A stretch of 64,000 nt of DNA from Cryobacterium sp. GrIS_2_6 (GTDB lineage Bacteria > Actinomycetota > Actinomycetes > Actinomycetales > Microbacteriaceae), in assembly GCF_035984545.1 (NCBI RefSeq), contig NZ_JAXCHP010000001.1, forward strand, positions 124,001-188,000. Direction: 5' to 3'. Both the position numbers and the translations under genes were made by a program. Of the stretch, positions 1-7,633 are shown piece by piece; the stretch's first letter is position 1, and the number at the start of each line of letters is the position of its first letter. The notes beneath the pieces were generated by a model. The model saw only the letters and a list, made by a program, of their open reading frames with translations. It searched no databases and was not told the origin of the DNA.

Positions 1-769
1 AGCCGGCCTTGCCCGGGTCGCGGCGATCGACGAATGCCCGGCGCCGCTCGATCGGCAGCGGCAGCGGTGCGCCGTACTGCGGGTTCGGGCGGGTCGCCGG
101 GTTCTGCGGCTCCTGGGCCGGCGGATGCTGCCGCACCGGCGGGTACTGGAAGCTCTCCGGATCGAGCGGGTTCGACGGTGTCCCCGGGGCCTGGCGCGGG
201 AGCCTGCTGTCGCGAGGATCCATCGGCGTCCGCCGGACCGGCGAGGGCGGCGGGGGAACGGGTCCGCGGCGGATGTACGGGTCGTCGGGTCCGCGGGTGG
301 TCCAGCCGGCACGCGGACCGAACTGGGCCTGCGGGTTCTCCGCCGGTCGCTGCTGGGGGTACTGCTGCTGCGCCTCGCGTGCTTCGGCGCCGCGCGGGTC
401 TGCGGCCGACGGGCCAGCTGCCGGAGTTCCGGCTGCGGCCGGGCCGGCGGACGCGGTGGTCGGGCCGGACGGGGCCGCGGTGCTCGCGGGATCCGGTGCT
501 GCGGCCCGCCGGGCCGCAGCGGGTGCGCGCGTCGGCGTGGCGGCATCCGTGCGCTTGCTCGCCACCCGGTCGAGCTCGCCGTGGAGCACGTCGCGTGCGG
601 CGGACATCCGCACGAATTCGGTGGTCGCGGCTGCGATAGTCTCCGCGGAGGCACCGGCGAGGAGGTCGGGGTGGTGCGTCCGCGCCTGCTTGCGGAACTG
701 CTTGTCGATTTCGGCGCGGCTCGCGCCCGCCGGCACGTTGAGGATCTCGGCGGCGATCTCAGGGGTCAT
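1..769 (-). CDS. J-domain (DnaJ-like) protein, 3' part beyond window edge
   Basis: The reading frame is open to the window edge, so at least 256 residues are visible and the C-terminus is missing. The N-terminal 70 residues read as a J domain, with the diagnostic HPD tripeptide at about residues 33-35 (HHPDLLAG), which stimulates Hsp70 (DnaK) ATPase in this family. After the J domain comes a long low-complexity stretch rich in Ala, Pro, Gln and Arg. No Gly/Phe region or zinc fingers are seen, so this is a J-domain-only protein, not DnaJ itself. Its ATG overlaps the stop of the upstream membrane-protein gene as ATGA, so the two are translationally coupled. The partner chaperone and client are unknown. 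Confidence 0.75.
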   Translation of the reverse strand, partial: MTPEIAAEILNVPAGASRAEIDKQFRKQARTHHPDLLAGASAETIAAATTEFVRMSAARDVLHGELDRVASKRTDAATPTRAPAAARRAAAPDPASTAAPSGPTTASAGPAAAGTPAAGPSAADPRGAEAREAQQQYPQQRPAENPQAQFGPRAGWTTRGPDDPYIRRGPVPPPPSPVRRTPMDPRDSRLPRQAPGTPSNPLDPESFQYPPVRQHPPAQEPQNPATRPNPQYGAPLPLPIERRRAFVDRRDPGKAG

Positions 770-1260
770 GACAGCGGGCCGAACGAGCGGAGGTACTTGT
801 TGTAGGCCAGGCGTTGCAGGGTGTGCTTGTACTGCGGAGCGAGGGCGCGAACCCGGTCCAGCAGGCCGTCGTCGATCTCCTTCAGCCTGGAGCCCGCGCG
901 GATCGTCAGGATCGGGCCGGCGACGATTGCCGCGACGAACACGAGGAAGAGGGCGTTGTGGGTGACCGCTAGACCGAGCACGGTCAGGAGCAGGCCGGCC
1001 ACGAAGACTCCGACGCCGATCCAGAGGGATCGTTTCGCCGGGGCGAGGTTTTCCTCAGCGAAGCGCGGCCAGCCTTCCTCCGAGCGGGTCCAGAACACCC
1101 AGCCGGGAGGCGCGGGGGCGCACTCCGGAACCGGCGTCCATCCGGCAGGGGGCTCCCAGCCCTGGTTGCCCGCAACCCAGTCGAGGGTGGGCGTCGGCCA
1201 CCGCGGCGGGCGCTGGAACTCCAGCGGCAACGGGTCGGGAAGCGTGGGGGCGTCGGCCAT
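766..1260 (-). CDS. Hypothetical membrane protein, 2 TM segments
   Basis: A 164-residue protein. The N-terminal half (to about residue 75) is soluble and rich in Pro and Trp, with repeated Gly-Trp-x-Pro-Pro-type motifs (GWEPPAGW) resembling the short Trp/Pro modules at the N-termini of many actinobacterial membrane proteins. Two hydrophobic segments follow at about residues 80-98 and 102-120, then a basic cytoplasmic tail. It is the first gene of a two-gene unit with the J-domain gene, with a 4-base ATGA overlap. The family is not recognised and no enzymatic motif is visible. A membrane-anchored adaptor is possible but unsupported. Confidence 0.6.
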   Translation of the reverse strand: MADAPTLPDPLPLEFQRPPRWPTPTLDWVAGNQGWEPPAGWTPVPECAPAPPGWVFWTRSEEGWPRFAEENLAPAKRSLWIGVGVFVAGLLLTVLGLAVTHNALFLVFVAAIVAGPILTIRAGSRLKEIDDGLLDRVRALAPQYKHTLQRLAYNKYLRSFGPLS

Positions 1261-1348
1261 AGACCCAGATTAGTGGCATCGAAGCCGGATTCGGTCCCCC
1301 GAATGGGTGGCATCCCGGGGGACATAACCCGATACCCGCCGAGAATGA

Positions 1349-1366
1349 GTCCCCTAAAAAGGGGAC
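1349..1366. other. Short hairpin in a divergent intergenic region
   Basis: A perfect 7-bp stem (gtcccct / aggggac) closes an AAAA loop. It lies between the starts of two divergent genes, in the upstream region of the lipoprotein gene, so it is more likely a 5'-region or regulatory structure than a terminator. No U-tract follows on either strand. Confidence 0.35.
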
Positions 1367-1439
1367 GCGGGCCCCCCGCGTATGCCACTATGTGTTCAGC
1401 ATATTAATGCAGACGGCTACCCGACCCGAAAGTTCCACC

Positions 1440-2129
1440 ATGTCCCACTGGTTTACCCGAATTGCTGCCGTCACCGGTGTCGCCGTTCTGTCCCTTACCC
1501 TCACCTCGTGCACAAGCGTCGCCGCCCTCGTCGGGTTCGCGCCGATCGACCAGGCCAGCCAGGTCTCGGCCTCCGCCGCGCCGACGGCCACCGCTGCTCC
1601 GCTCGTCTTCGACTCGGTCTTCACCGACATGGGCTCCATCCACCCGGCGATCCAGCTCGCGCCCCAGCTCGAGCTCCAGCTCGACATGTGGACTGAGCAG
1701 AAGACCCATGAGTGGTACACGGACAGCGACAAGCGTTTCTCGTTCGTGATCAGCGTCTTCGATCGCTCGCAGGCGCCTGAGGCCGCCTTCGGCACCAAGC
1801 GCCACGTCTACATGTCCAACGTCACGGTCACCGCAACGACGACCACGGCGAGCGGCGCGAGCACGACGCCGTTCGTGCTCAACGTGAACCCGATCGCCGC
1901 AACGCTCGACCCCGAGGCGCTCACGGGCCCTGGCGGGCTGCTCGTCACCTCGCCGAAGGGCGGCTTCCAGCTCGAGTCCAACTCGATCGGCGTGCTGACG
2001 CCGGACACCTACGGCCTGACCCTCGACTTCGCGATGACGATCGCCGGTGAGGCCACGGCCGGCGGCGGCGCGACCGTCACCCAGATCGTGCACCAGTCGA
2101 TCCCGGTCGCGATCTTCAAGCGCATGTAA
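1440..2129 (+). CDS. Secreted lipoprotein of unknown function
   Basis: The first 23 residues form a lipoprotein signal peptide: a short Arg-containing n-region (MSHWFTR), a hydrophobic core and the lipobox LTSC, so the mature protein should be diacylglyceryl-anchored outside the membrane. The remainder (about 205 residues) is rich in Thr, Val and Ala and has a beta-strand-like pattern, with no cysteines or catalytic motif recognised. GTG at 1392 and ATG at 1407 are in-frame alternatives, but they would put 11-16 extra residues before the signal peptide, so the ATG at 1440 is preferred. No clear Shine-Dalgarno was found for any of the three starts. The gene is monocistronic and ends before a strong terminator. 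Family not recognised. Confidence 0.65.
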   Translation: MSHWFTRIAAVTGVAVLSLTLTSCTSVAALVGFAPIDQASQVSASAAPTATAAPLVFDSVFTDMGSIHPAIQLAPQLELQLDMWTEQKTHEWYTDSDKRFSFVISVFDRSQAPEAAFGTKRHVYMSNVTVTATTTTASGASTTPFVLNVNPIAATLDPEALTGPGGLLVTSPKGGFQLESNSIGVLTPDTYGLTLDFAMTIAGEATAGGGATVTQIVHQSIPVAIFKRM

Positions 2130-2172
2130 CAACTGCATCAACAAGCGCCGGCACCGCACGCCGGCACACCAG

Positions 2173-2210
2173 AAAGGCCCGGAACGGCGAAATCGCTGCT
2201 CCGGGCCTTT
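2173..2210 (+). terminator. Rho-independent-type terminator
   Basis: An 11-bp perfect inverted repeat (aaaggcccgga / tccgggccttt) with a 16-nt loop lies 44 bases after the lipoprotein stop codon. A's lead the 5' arm and T's end the 3' arm, so it could work in both directions. Confidence 0.75.
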
Positions 2211-2383
2211 CCTGTTGTGCAGACCCGCAGCGCACCGCGGCGGAGGTCCGCGACTGCGCCGGGTGCCTGCCCTGGTCCGGGCACTAGCCGCTGCCCGGGC
2301 CTAGCAGTAGGTTGCCGAGAGCGGATGCCGTCGGCGCCACGAGACGCCGGGTCGCGGCTTTCGAGGTCGTGTCAGGAGTCGTC

Positions 2384-4774
2384 ATGTCAGAGCGTCATGT
2401 GGTCTGGTTCGAAGAGATCGGCCTCGCCGACATCCCCCAGGTCGGCGGGAAGAACGCGTCCCTCGGCGAAATGGTCGGCTCGCTCGCCGGCCAGGGGGTG
2501 CGGGTGCCCGACGGTTTCGCGACGACGGCGGATGCCTACCGCGCGTTCATCACGGAGAACGGGATCGAGTCGGCCCTGCGCCAGGCCCTCGACAGCTACC
2601 ACTCCGGCGAGGCGACTCTGCGGGTCACAGGCGAGAGCCTGCGCGAGTTGTTCCTGAACGGGGAATTCCCCGAGGACACGGCCGCGGGCATCCGCTCGGC
2701 CTACCGGGAACTGTCTGCCCGCTCCGGGCAGCAGAACCTCGCCGTGGCGGTGCGAAGCAGCGCGACCGCGGAAGACCTGCCGGATGCGAGCTTCGCCGGG
2801 CAGCAGGAGACCTTCCTGAACGTGACGGGGGAGCGGGACCTGCTCGCCGCCTGCCGCCGCTGTTATGCGAGCCTGTTCACCGACCGGGCGATCAGCTACC
2901 GCGAGGTCAAGGGCTTCGACCACCTCGACGTGGCGCTCTCGATCGGGGTGCAGCGGATGATCCGCTCCGACCTGGGCGGGTCCGGGGTGATGTTCTCGAT
3001 CGACACCGACACCGGGTTCCCGGGTGCCGCCGTGATCAGCGCGGCCTGGGGACTCGGCGAGACCGTGGTGCAGGGCGCCGTCGACCCCGACAAGTACCTC
3101 GTGTTCAAGGCGCTGCTCGCCGACCCCGGGCTGACCCCGATCATCGAGAAGACCCTCGGCGCCAAGGCGACCAAGATGGTCTACGCCGCCGGCGGCAGCG
3201 CCCGTACCCGGGTGATCGACACTCCGCTGCGGGAGCGGAACGCGTTCGTGCTGAGCGACACTGAGATCGTGCAGCTCGCCCGCTGGGCCGTGATCGTCGA
3301 AGACCACTATGGCCGGCCGATGGACATGGAGTGGGCCAGGGACGGCGTCACCCAGGAGCTGTACATGGTGCAGGCGCGGCCGGAGACGGTGCAATCGCAG
3401 GCGAGCGGCAACGTCTTCACCGTGAGCAGGCTGCTCGAGAGCGGGCCCCTCATCGTCTCCGGCGTCGCGATCGGTGACAGCATCGCAACCGGAACCGCGT
3501 GCGTGATCCGCGACCCGGCCGACATCGACCACTTCATCGACGGCGCGATCCTCGTCACCGAGATGACCGACCCCGACTGGGTGCCGATCATGACCCGGGC
3601 CTCTGGCATCGTGACCGACCACGGCGGGCCGACCAGTCACGCCGCGATCGTCAGCCGGGAGCTGGGCGTGCCAGCGGTCGTCGGAACCGGCACCGGAACC
3701 GACCTGATCCACAGTGGCGCCGAGATCACGCTCTCCTGTGCAGAGGGCGACGAGGGCTTCGTCTACGCAGGAACCCTCGCCTTCGAGACCGAGGAGGTGG
3801 ACCTCGGCACGGTGCCGATGACCCGCACGAAGCTGATGGTGAACATCGCGAGCCCTGCCGCCGCGTTCGAGTGGTGGCGGTTGCCGGCCGGGGGCGTCGG
3901 CCTGGCCCGGATGGAGTTCATCATCAACAACCTGATCACCATCCACCCGATGGCGCTCGTTCACCCGGAGCGGGTCACCGACCGGGCCGCGCTCCGGCGC
4001 ATCCACGAACGTACCCGAGGCTTCGCCGACCCGCAGGAGTACTTCGTGCAGACCCTCGCGCTCGGCATCGCGAAGCTCACCGCGCCGTACTACCCCGACC
4101 CGGTGATCGTGCGGATGAGCGACTTCAAGACCAATGAGTACGCGCACCTGCTCGGTGGCGGTGCGTTCGAGCACACCGAGGAGAACCCGATGATCGGCTT
4201 CCGCGGTGCCTCCCGCTACTACGATGACCGCTACCGTGAGGGGTTCGCGCTCGAATGCCGGGCGATCAAGCGGGTGCGCGAGGAGATCGGCTTCACCGAC
4301 GTGATAGTGATGGTTCCGTTCTGCCGTACCGTGGCCGAGGCCGACAAGGTGCTCGCGGTGATGGCCGCGAACGGGCTGACCCGCGGCGAGAACGGCCTGC
4401 AGGTGTACATGATGTGCGAGATCCCCGCGAACGTGATCCTCGCCGAGGAGTTCGCGACCCGGTTCGACGGCTTCTCGATCGGGTCGAACGACCTCACCCA
4501 GCTCGTGCTCGGCGTCGACAGGGACGCCGGCGAACTCGCCGGGCTCTTCGACGAACGCGACGAAGCGGTCAAGCGGATGATCAGCGAGGCCATTCGCAAG
4601 GCTCACGCCGCCGGAATCAAGATCGGCATCTGCGGGCAGGCGCCGAGCAACTACCCGGACTTCGCGGCCTTCCTGGTGCGCGAGGGCATCGATTCGATCT
4701 CGCTCAATCCGGACAGCTTCCTGAAGACGGCGGGCATTGTCGCCGAGGCGGAAGGGCTGCTCGACACCGTATGA
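2384..4774 (+). CDS. ppsA: Phosphoenolpyruvate synthase (pyruvate, water dikinase)
   Basis: Converts pyruvate, ATP and water to PEP, AMP and phosphate, the committed gluconeogenic step from pyruvate. The 796 residues match the usual length (about 790). Domain order is the N-terminal ATP/pyruvate-binding domain (VGGKNASLGEM near residue 20; AVRSSATAEDLPDASFAGQQ at about 121-140), the swivelling phosphohistidine domain with GGPTSHAAIV (catalytic His about 419), and the C-terminal PEP-binding barrel with GICGQAPSN (catalytic Cys about 750). The ATG at 2384 is chosen because CAGGAG lies 5 bases upstream and the family's N-terminus begins there. An upstream in-frame start would add 24 non-conserved residues. 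The gene stands alone, with 250 bp of upstream non-coding DNA and a convergent gene downstream. Confidence 0.95.
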   Translation: MSERHVVWFEEIGLADIPQVGGKNASLGEMVGSLAGQGVRVPDGFATTADAYRAFITENGIESALRQALDSYHSGEATLRVTGESLRELFLNGEFPEDTAAGIRSAYRELSARSGQQNLAVAVRSSATAEDLPDASFAGQQETFLNVTGERDLLAACRRCYASLFTDRAISYREVKGFDHLDVALSIGVQRMIRSDLGGSGVMFSIDTDTGFPGAAVISAAWGLGETVVQGAVDPDKYLVFKALLADPGLTPIIEKTLGAKATKMVYAAGGSARTRVIDTPLRERNAFVLSDTEIVQLARWAVIVEDHYGRPMDMEWARDGVTQELYMVQARPETVQSQASGNVFTVSRLLESGPLIVSGVAIGDSIATGTACVIRDPADIDHFIDGAILVTEMTDPDWVPIMTRASGIVTDHGGPTSHAAIVSRELGVPAVVGTGTGTDLIHSGAEITLSCAEGDEGFVYAGTLAFETEEVDLGTVPMTRTKLMVNIASPAAAFEWWRLPAGGVGLARMEFIINNLITIHPMALVHPERVTDRAALRRIHERTRGFADPQEYFVQTLALGIAKLTAPYYPDPVIVRMSDFKTNEYAHLLGGGAFEHTEENPMIGFRGASRYYDDRYREGFALECRAIKRVREEIGFTDVIVMVPFCRTVAEADKVLAVMAANGLTRGENGLQVYMMCEIPANVILAEEFATRFDGFSIGSNDLTQLVLGVDRDAGELAGLFDERDEAVKRMISEAIRKAHAAGIKIGICGQAPSNYPDFAAFLVREGIDSISLNPDSFLKTAGIVAEAEGLLDTV

Positions 4775-4797
4775 CGGCTGGCTCCGGCGGTACGCCG

Positions 4798-5145
4798 TCA
4801 GCCTTTGCTGTCGTCGTACTGCTCGAGCACGGCCTGCTCGTATTCGTACTCGGCCGCCTCGGCCGCGGCCTTCGCCTTAGTCACCCGCTGGCTGATCGCG
4901 TGCTCCGATTTTTCCAACCGACGCGCCTCGAGCGGGCTGCCGTTCTCGAGGAGGTCCTCGAGCGTGTCCGGGTCGAGGTGCATGGCGTCGATCGCATCGG
5001 CCTCCGACCGGGCGACGGCCGCCTTGCTGCGCAGCAGTCGCACCCGCGCATCCTTCGCGTCCTGCCGCTTCGCGGCCTCGGCGTTCGCAATGTCTTCGTC
5101 ACTCCCGAAGCGTTCGATGCGCTTGTCCTGGCCTGTGTCGCTCAT
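4798..5145 (-). CDS. Small coiled-coil-type hypothetical protein
   Basis: A 115-residue highly charged protein rich in Ala, Glu, Asp, Lys and Arg, predicted to be almost entirely helical. Heptad-like spacing from about residue 20 to the end suggests a coiled coil. No signal peptide, membrane segment or cysteine is seen. The start at 5145 is supported by GGGGAGG six bases upstream. A longer reading frame exists upstream, but its translation is a Pro/Arg low-complexity sequence without a ribosome site. It is convergent with ppsA, with a 23-bp gap. Family not recognised. Confidence 0.6.
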   Translation of the reverse strand: MSDTGQDKRIERFGSDEDIANAEAAKRQDAKDARVRLLRSKAAVARSEADAIDAMHLDPDTLEDLLENGSPLEARRLEKSEHAISQRVTKAKAAAEAAEYEYEQAVLEQYDDSKG

Positions 5146-5281
5146 GATGCCTCCCCGTCTCCGTGGCATCGTAGCGCGGCAGCGCCGATGGGGAAACGGC
5201 CCCGAGCGGGTGACGCCGGGTCGGGGGGCGCCGGGCGTCAGCGTGGAGCGGGTGGTGTGGCTGTCGCCGGTCTGGCGGGCG

Positions 5282-5500
5282 TCAGCGGCGCTGGTTGCCG
5301 CGGCCGCTGGTCCAGAGCCAGCGTGCCCTGGCGGTGGCGATGCCGCCGGCGGCGAGGGCAACGATCGCCACCGGAACCGCCACGCCCACGAAGGCGTTGT
5401 GGTTCACCGCGTTGAAGTAGAGAACCCCGAGCGCGATCGCACAGCAGACGAAACCGGCGATCCCGCACATCGAAAATGTCCAGTCCTTGAGGCTGCGCAT
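5282..5500 (-). CDS. Small membrane protein, 2 TM segments
   Basis: A 72-residue protein with two hydrophobic segments (about residues 10-28 and 36-55) and a basic C-terminal tail (ARARWLWTSGRGNQRR), so both ends are probably cytoplasmic. It starts 3 bases after the stop of the glutaredoxin-like gene and is likely cotranscribed with it. Cysteines at positions 12, 19 and 20 lie in or next to the first membrane segment; given the redox neighbour this may matter, but that is inference. Family not recognised. Confidence 0.55.
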   Translation of the reverse strand: MRSLKDWTFSMCGIAGFVCCAIALGVLYFNAVNHNAFVGVAVPVAIVALAAGGIATARARWLWTSGRGNQRR

Positions 5501-5503
5501 GGC

Positions 5504-5785
5504 TCAGGCCTCCACGGAGAACTGCGCGAGTTTCGCGCGCAGGTCGGCGTCGCTCGGCTCGACGAGGTGGCTCGCGTCGGGGAACACGATCACGGGGATC
5601 CGGGTGCGTCCACTGATCGCGTGGGCACGGTCGGCTCCGTCCACGACGGCCTCGAGGTCGACGTAGTCGTAGTCGACGTTCAGTCCGTCGAGCACCTTCT
5701 TCGAGCGGCGGCAGTCGCTGCACCACTCCGCGCCGAACAGGGTGATGCGGGGGTCGAGGGGCACTGATGCTGTCGCTGCGGTCAT
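5504..5785 (-). CDS. Glutaredoxin-like (mycoredoxin-type) protein
   Basis: A 93-residue thioredoxin-fold protein. The redox motif CSDC lies at residues 22-25 after a beta strand (ITLFGAEW), and the cis-Pro loop is TRIPVIVF. It ends with SHLVEPSDADLRAKL, which matches the C-terminal helix region of actinobacterial glutaredoxin/mycoredoxin proteins that act with mycothiol. The motif here is CSDC rather than the CxYC of mycoredoxin-1, so the exact electron donor is uncertain. No signal peptide is present; it is cytoplasmic. It is first in a two-gene unit with a small membrane protein and divergent from the GGDEF gene. Confidence 0.8.
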   Translation of the reverse strand: MTAATASVPLDPRITLFGAEWCSDCRRSKKVLDGLNVDYDYVDLEAVVDGADRAHAISGRTRIPVIVFPDASHLVEPSDADLRAKLAQFSVEA

Positions 5786-5937
5786 CCGCCGATCTTACGT
5801 GCCCGCGCTGGGCATCCGTGTGCGGGGGCGGTCAGGGGCGGGTCATAGTTTCGCCCTTTCGGGGGCTTTTTTCCGGCCGAATCCGGCCGGGTACGGTGTT
5901 AGGTTCGAAAGAGCGACAGACAGTCGGGGGGCTGAAG

Positions 5938-7623
5938 GTGGACTCGAAGGCGGCAGCACCAGAGGTGCGTGCATCTTCGGCAGCGCCCGTTCGCAGCACT
6001 TCACCGGCGCCCGCACCGTATTCGACCGCGGCACTCCTCGCCGGCTGCGAGATCTCGCGCGCCGACGGCCGGCACCTGGAGGGCGCGGCGCAGGCCGAAC
6101 AGGTGCTCGCGACCTTCGGGATCACCCCCGCCGAACGCGCTCAGGCCCGCGAGCTGCTCGCACTGCACCGGTTGCGGTTGGGCGAGGTCGAGGCATCCGT
6201 TCGTCACGGGTTGCTCGCCCTCAAATACCTGGTCGACACGGGCGAACTGCTGCGGCAGTCGCAGGCGCATTGCACCCTGGCGCTCGCGTTCCATGAGTCC
6301 GGCCTGCACGAGCCCGCGCTGCGCCATGTGCTCGGCGCGCTGTCCGCGGCGCGGGCGAGTGGCAGCAAGCTCGCCGAATTCTGGGCGCTCAGCCGCTCCT
6401 CGATGGTGCACGTGGGTATGGCCGACTCGCAGCGCGCCCTCGAACTGGGCCGCCAGGCGCTCGACCTGTCGCGGCTGCTCGAGGACGCCGAGGCCAGATT
6501 CGCCGGACTCAACAACCTCGGCGACACCTGCCTCGAGTTCGCCCGCACGCAGAAGACGCAGGGGCTCGACCCGGCGGATGCCCTCGCCGAGGCCCTCGAC
6601 AACGTGTTGCAGGCCGCGGCGCTCGCCCACGGCCAGGGGCACGCTTTTTTCGAGACGATCGCGCGCACGAACCTCGTGCACATCCTGATCGAGCTCGGCC
6701 GGTACCGCGAGGCGCGTGAGCAGGCCGGGCTGGCCAAGCTGCTCGCCTCGGCCAACGGCTACCGTAACCTCGAGGTCAACAATGACGCCCAGCTCGCCGA
6801 GGTGGTGCGGTCGGAGGGCCGAATCGACGAGGCGACCGAGATGATGGCGGCCCAGCTCTCCGACCCCCTGATCGAGGAAGATCCGGCGCTGCTGGCGCGG
6901 CTGCACCGTGCACTCGTCGCCATGTACAAGGAGAGCGGCCGGTTCGAGCTCGCGCTCAGCCATTCCGAACAGTTGCACGAGCTGACCCTGCGCCTGACGC
7001 GGCAGACGGCCGGGCTGCAGTCCCGGATGCTGATCAACACTCTCGAGATCGAACATGCCCGCCACGAGACCGAACGGTCGCAGCTCGAGGCGCAGGTGCT
7101 GCGCATCCGTGCGGAAAAACTCGACCAGCAGGCCCACACCGACCCGCTCACCCTGTTGCCGAACCGGCGAGCGCTGGACCGGCAGCTGCCCGCGCTGATG
7201 CGCCGGGCGCACGACCGCGCGCAGCCGCTTTGCGCGGCGATGGTCGACCTCGACCACTTCAAACGGGTGAACGACGCCCACGGTCACGCAACAGGCGACC
7301 GGGTGCTGGCCGCGATGGGCACGATCCTGACGGCTGCCATCCGTGACAGCGACCTCGCGGTGCGGCTCGGCGGTGAGGAATTCCTGTTGGTCTTCGCCGA
7401 CGCGACGCCGGCCGATGCGGAGAAGGCCTGCGAACGCCTGCTCGTCGCGGTGAGCAGCTTCCGCTGGGACGACGTCGCCCCGGGCCTGCGCTGCACCGTG
7501 AGCATCGGCCTGGCCGTTCGGAATACCGGCGAACGCACGGCACACTGGCTCGCCCGCGCCGACAAGGCCCTCTACGAGGCCAAGCGCGCCGGCCGCGACC
7601 GCGTCGAGTCCGCCCCGCAGTAG
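5938..7623 (+). CDS. Cytoplasmic diguanylate cyclase with TPR-like N-terminal domain
   Basis: Predicted to make cyclic di-GMP from two GTP. The first 370 residues are all-helical with repeated Leu/Ala/Tyr patterns typical of tetratricopeptide repeats. A short coiled coil (ETERSQLEAQVLRIRAEKL) leads into a GGDEF domain from about residue 400 (TDPLTLLPNRR) to the end. The active-site signature is GGEEF (about 478-482). An RxxD inhibitory I-site (RDSD) lies five residues before it, so product inhibition is expected. There is no membrane segment or PAS/GAF sensor, so the TPR part is probably the input. GTG at 5938 is preferred because a G-rich site (cggggggctgaag) precedes it; upstream in-frame codons have low-complexity translation. 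No EAL domain is present here. Confidence 0.88.
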   Translation: MDSKAAAPEVRASSAAPVRSTSPAPAPYSTAALLAGCEISRADGRHLEGAAQAEQVLATFGITPAERAQARELLALHRLRLGEVEASVRHGLLALKYLVDTGELLRQSQAHCTLALAFHESGLHEPALRHVLGALSAARASGSKLAEFWALSRSSMVHVGMADSQRALELGRQALDLSRLLEDAEARFAGLNNLGDTCLEFARTQKTQGLDPADALAEALDNVLQAAALAHGQGHAFFETIARTNLVHILIELGRYREAREQAGLAKLLASANGYRNLEVNNDAQLAEVVRSEGRIDEATEMMAAQLSDPLIEEDPALLARLHRALVAMYKESGRFELALSHSEQLHELTLRLTRQTAGLQSRMLINTLEIEHARHETERSQLEAQVLRIRAEKLDQQAHTDPLTLLPNRRALDRQLPALMRRAHDRAQPLCAAMVDLDHFKRVNDAHGHATGDRVLAAMGTILTAAIRDSDLAVRLGGEEFLLVFADATPADAEKACERLLVAVSSFRWDDVAPGLRCTVSIGLAVRNTGERTAHWLARADKALYEAKRAGRDRVESAPQ

Positions 7624-7633
7624 CGGTGTGCGG

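Noticed and set aside
2387..4606. Long minus-strand frame opposite ppsA
   Set aside because: Translation is His/Arg/Val/Gly low-complexity and ppsA has all its motifs in the plus strand.
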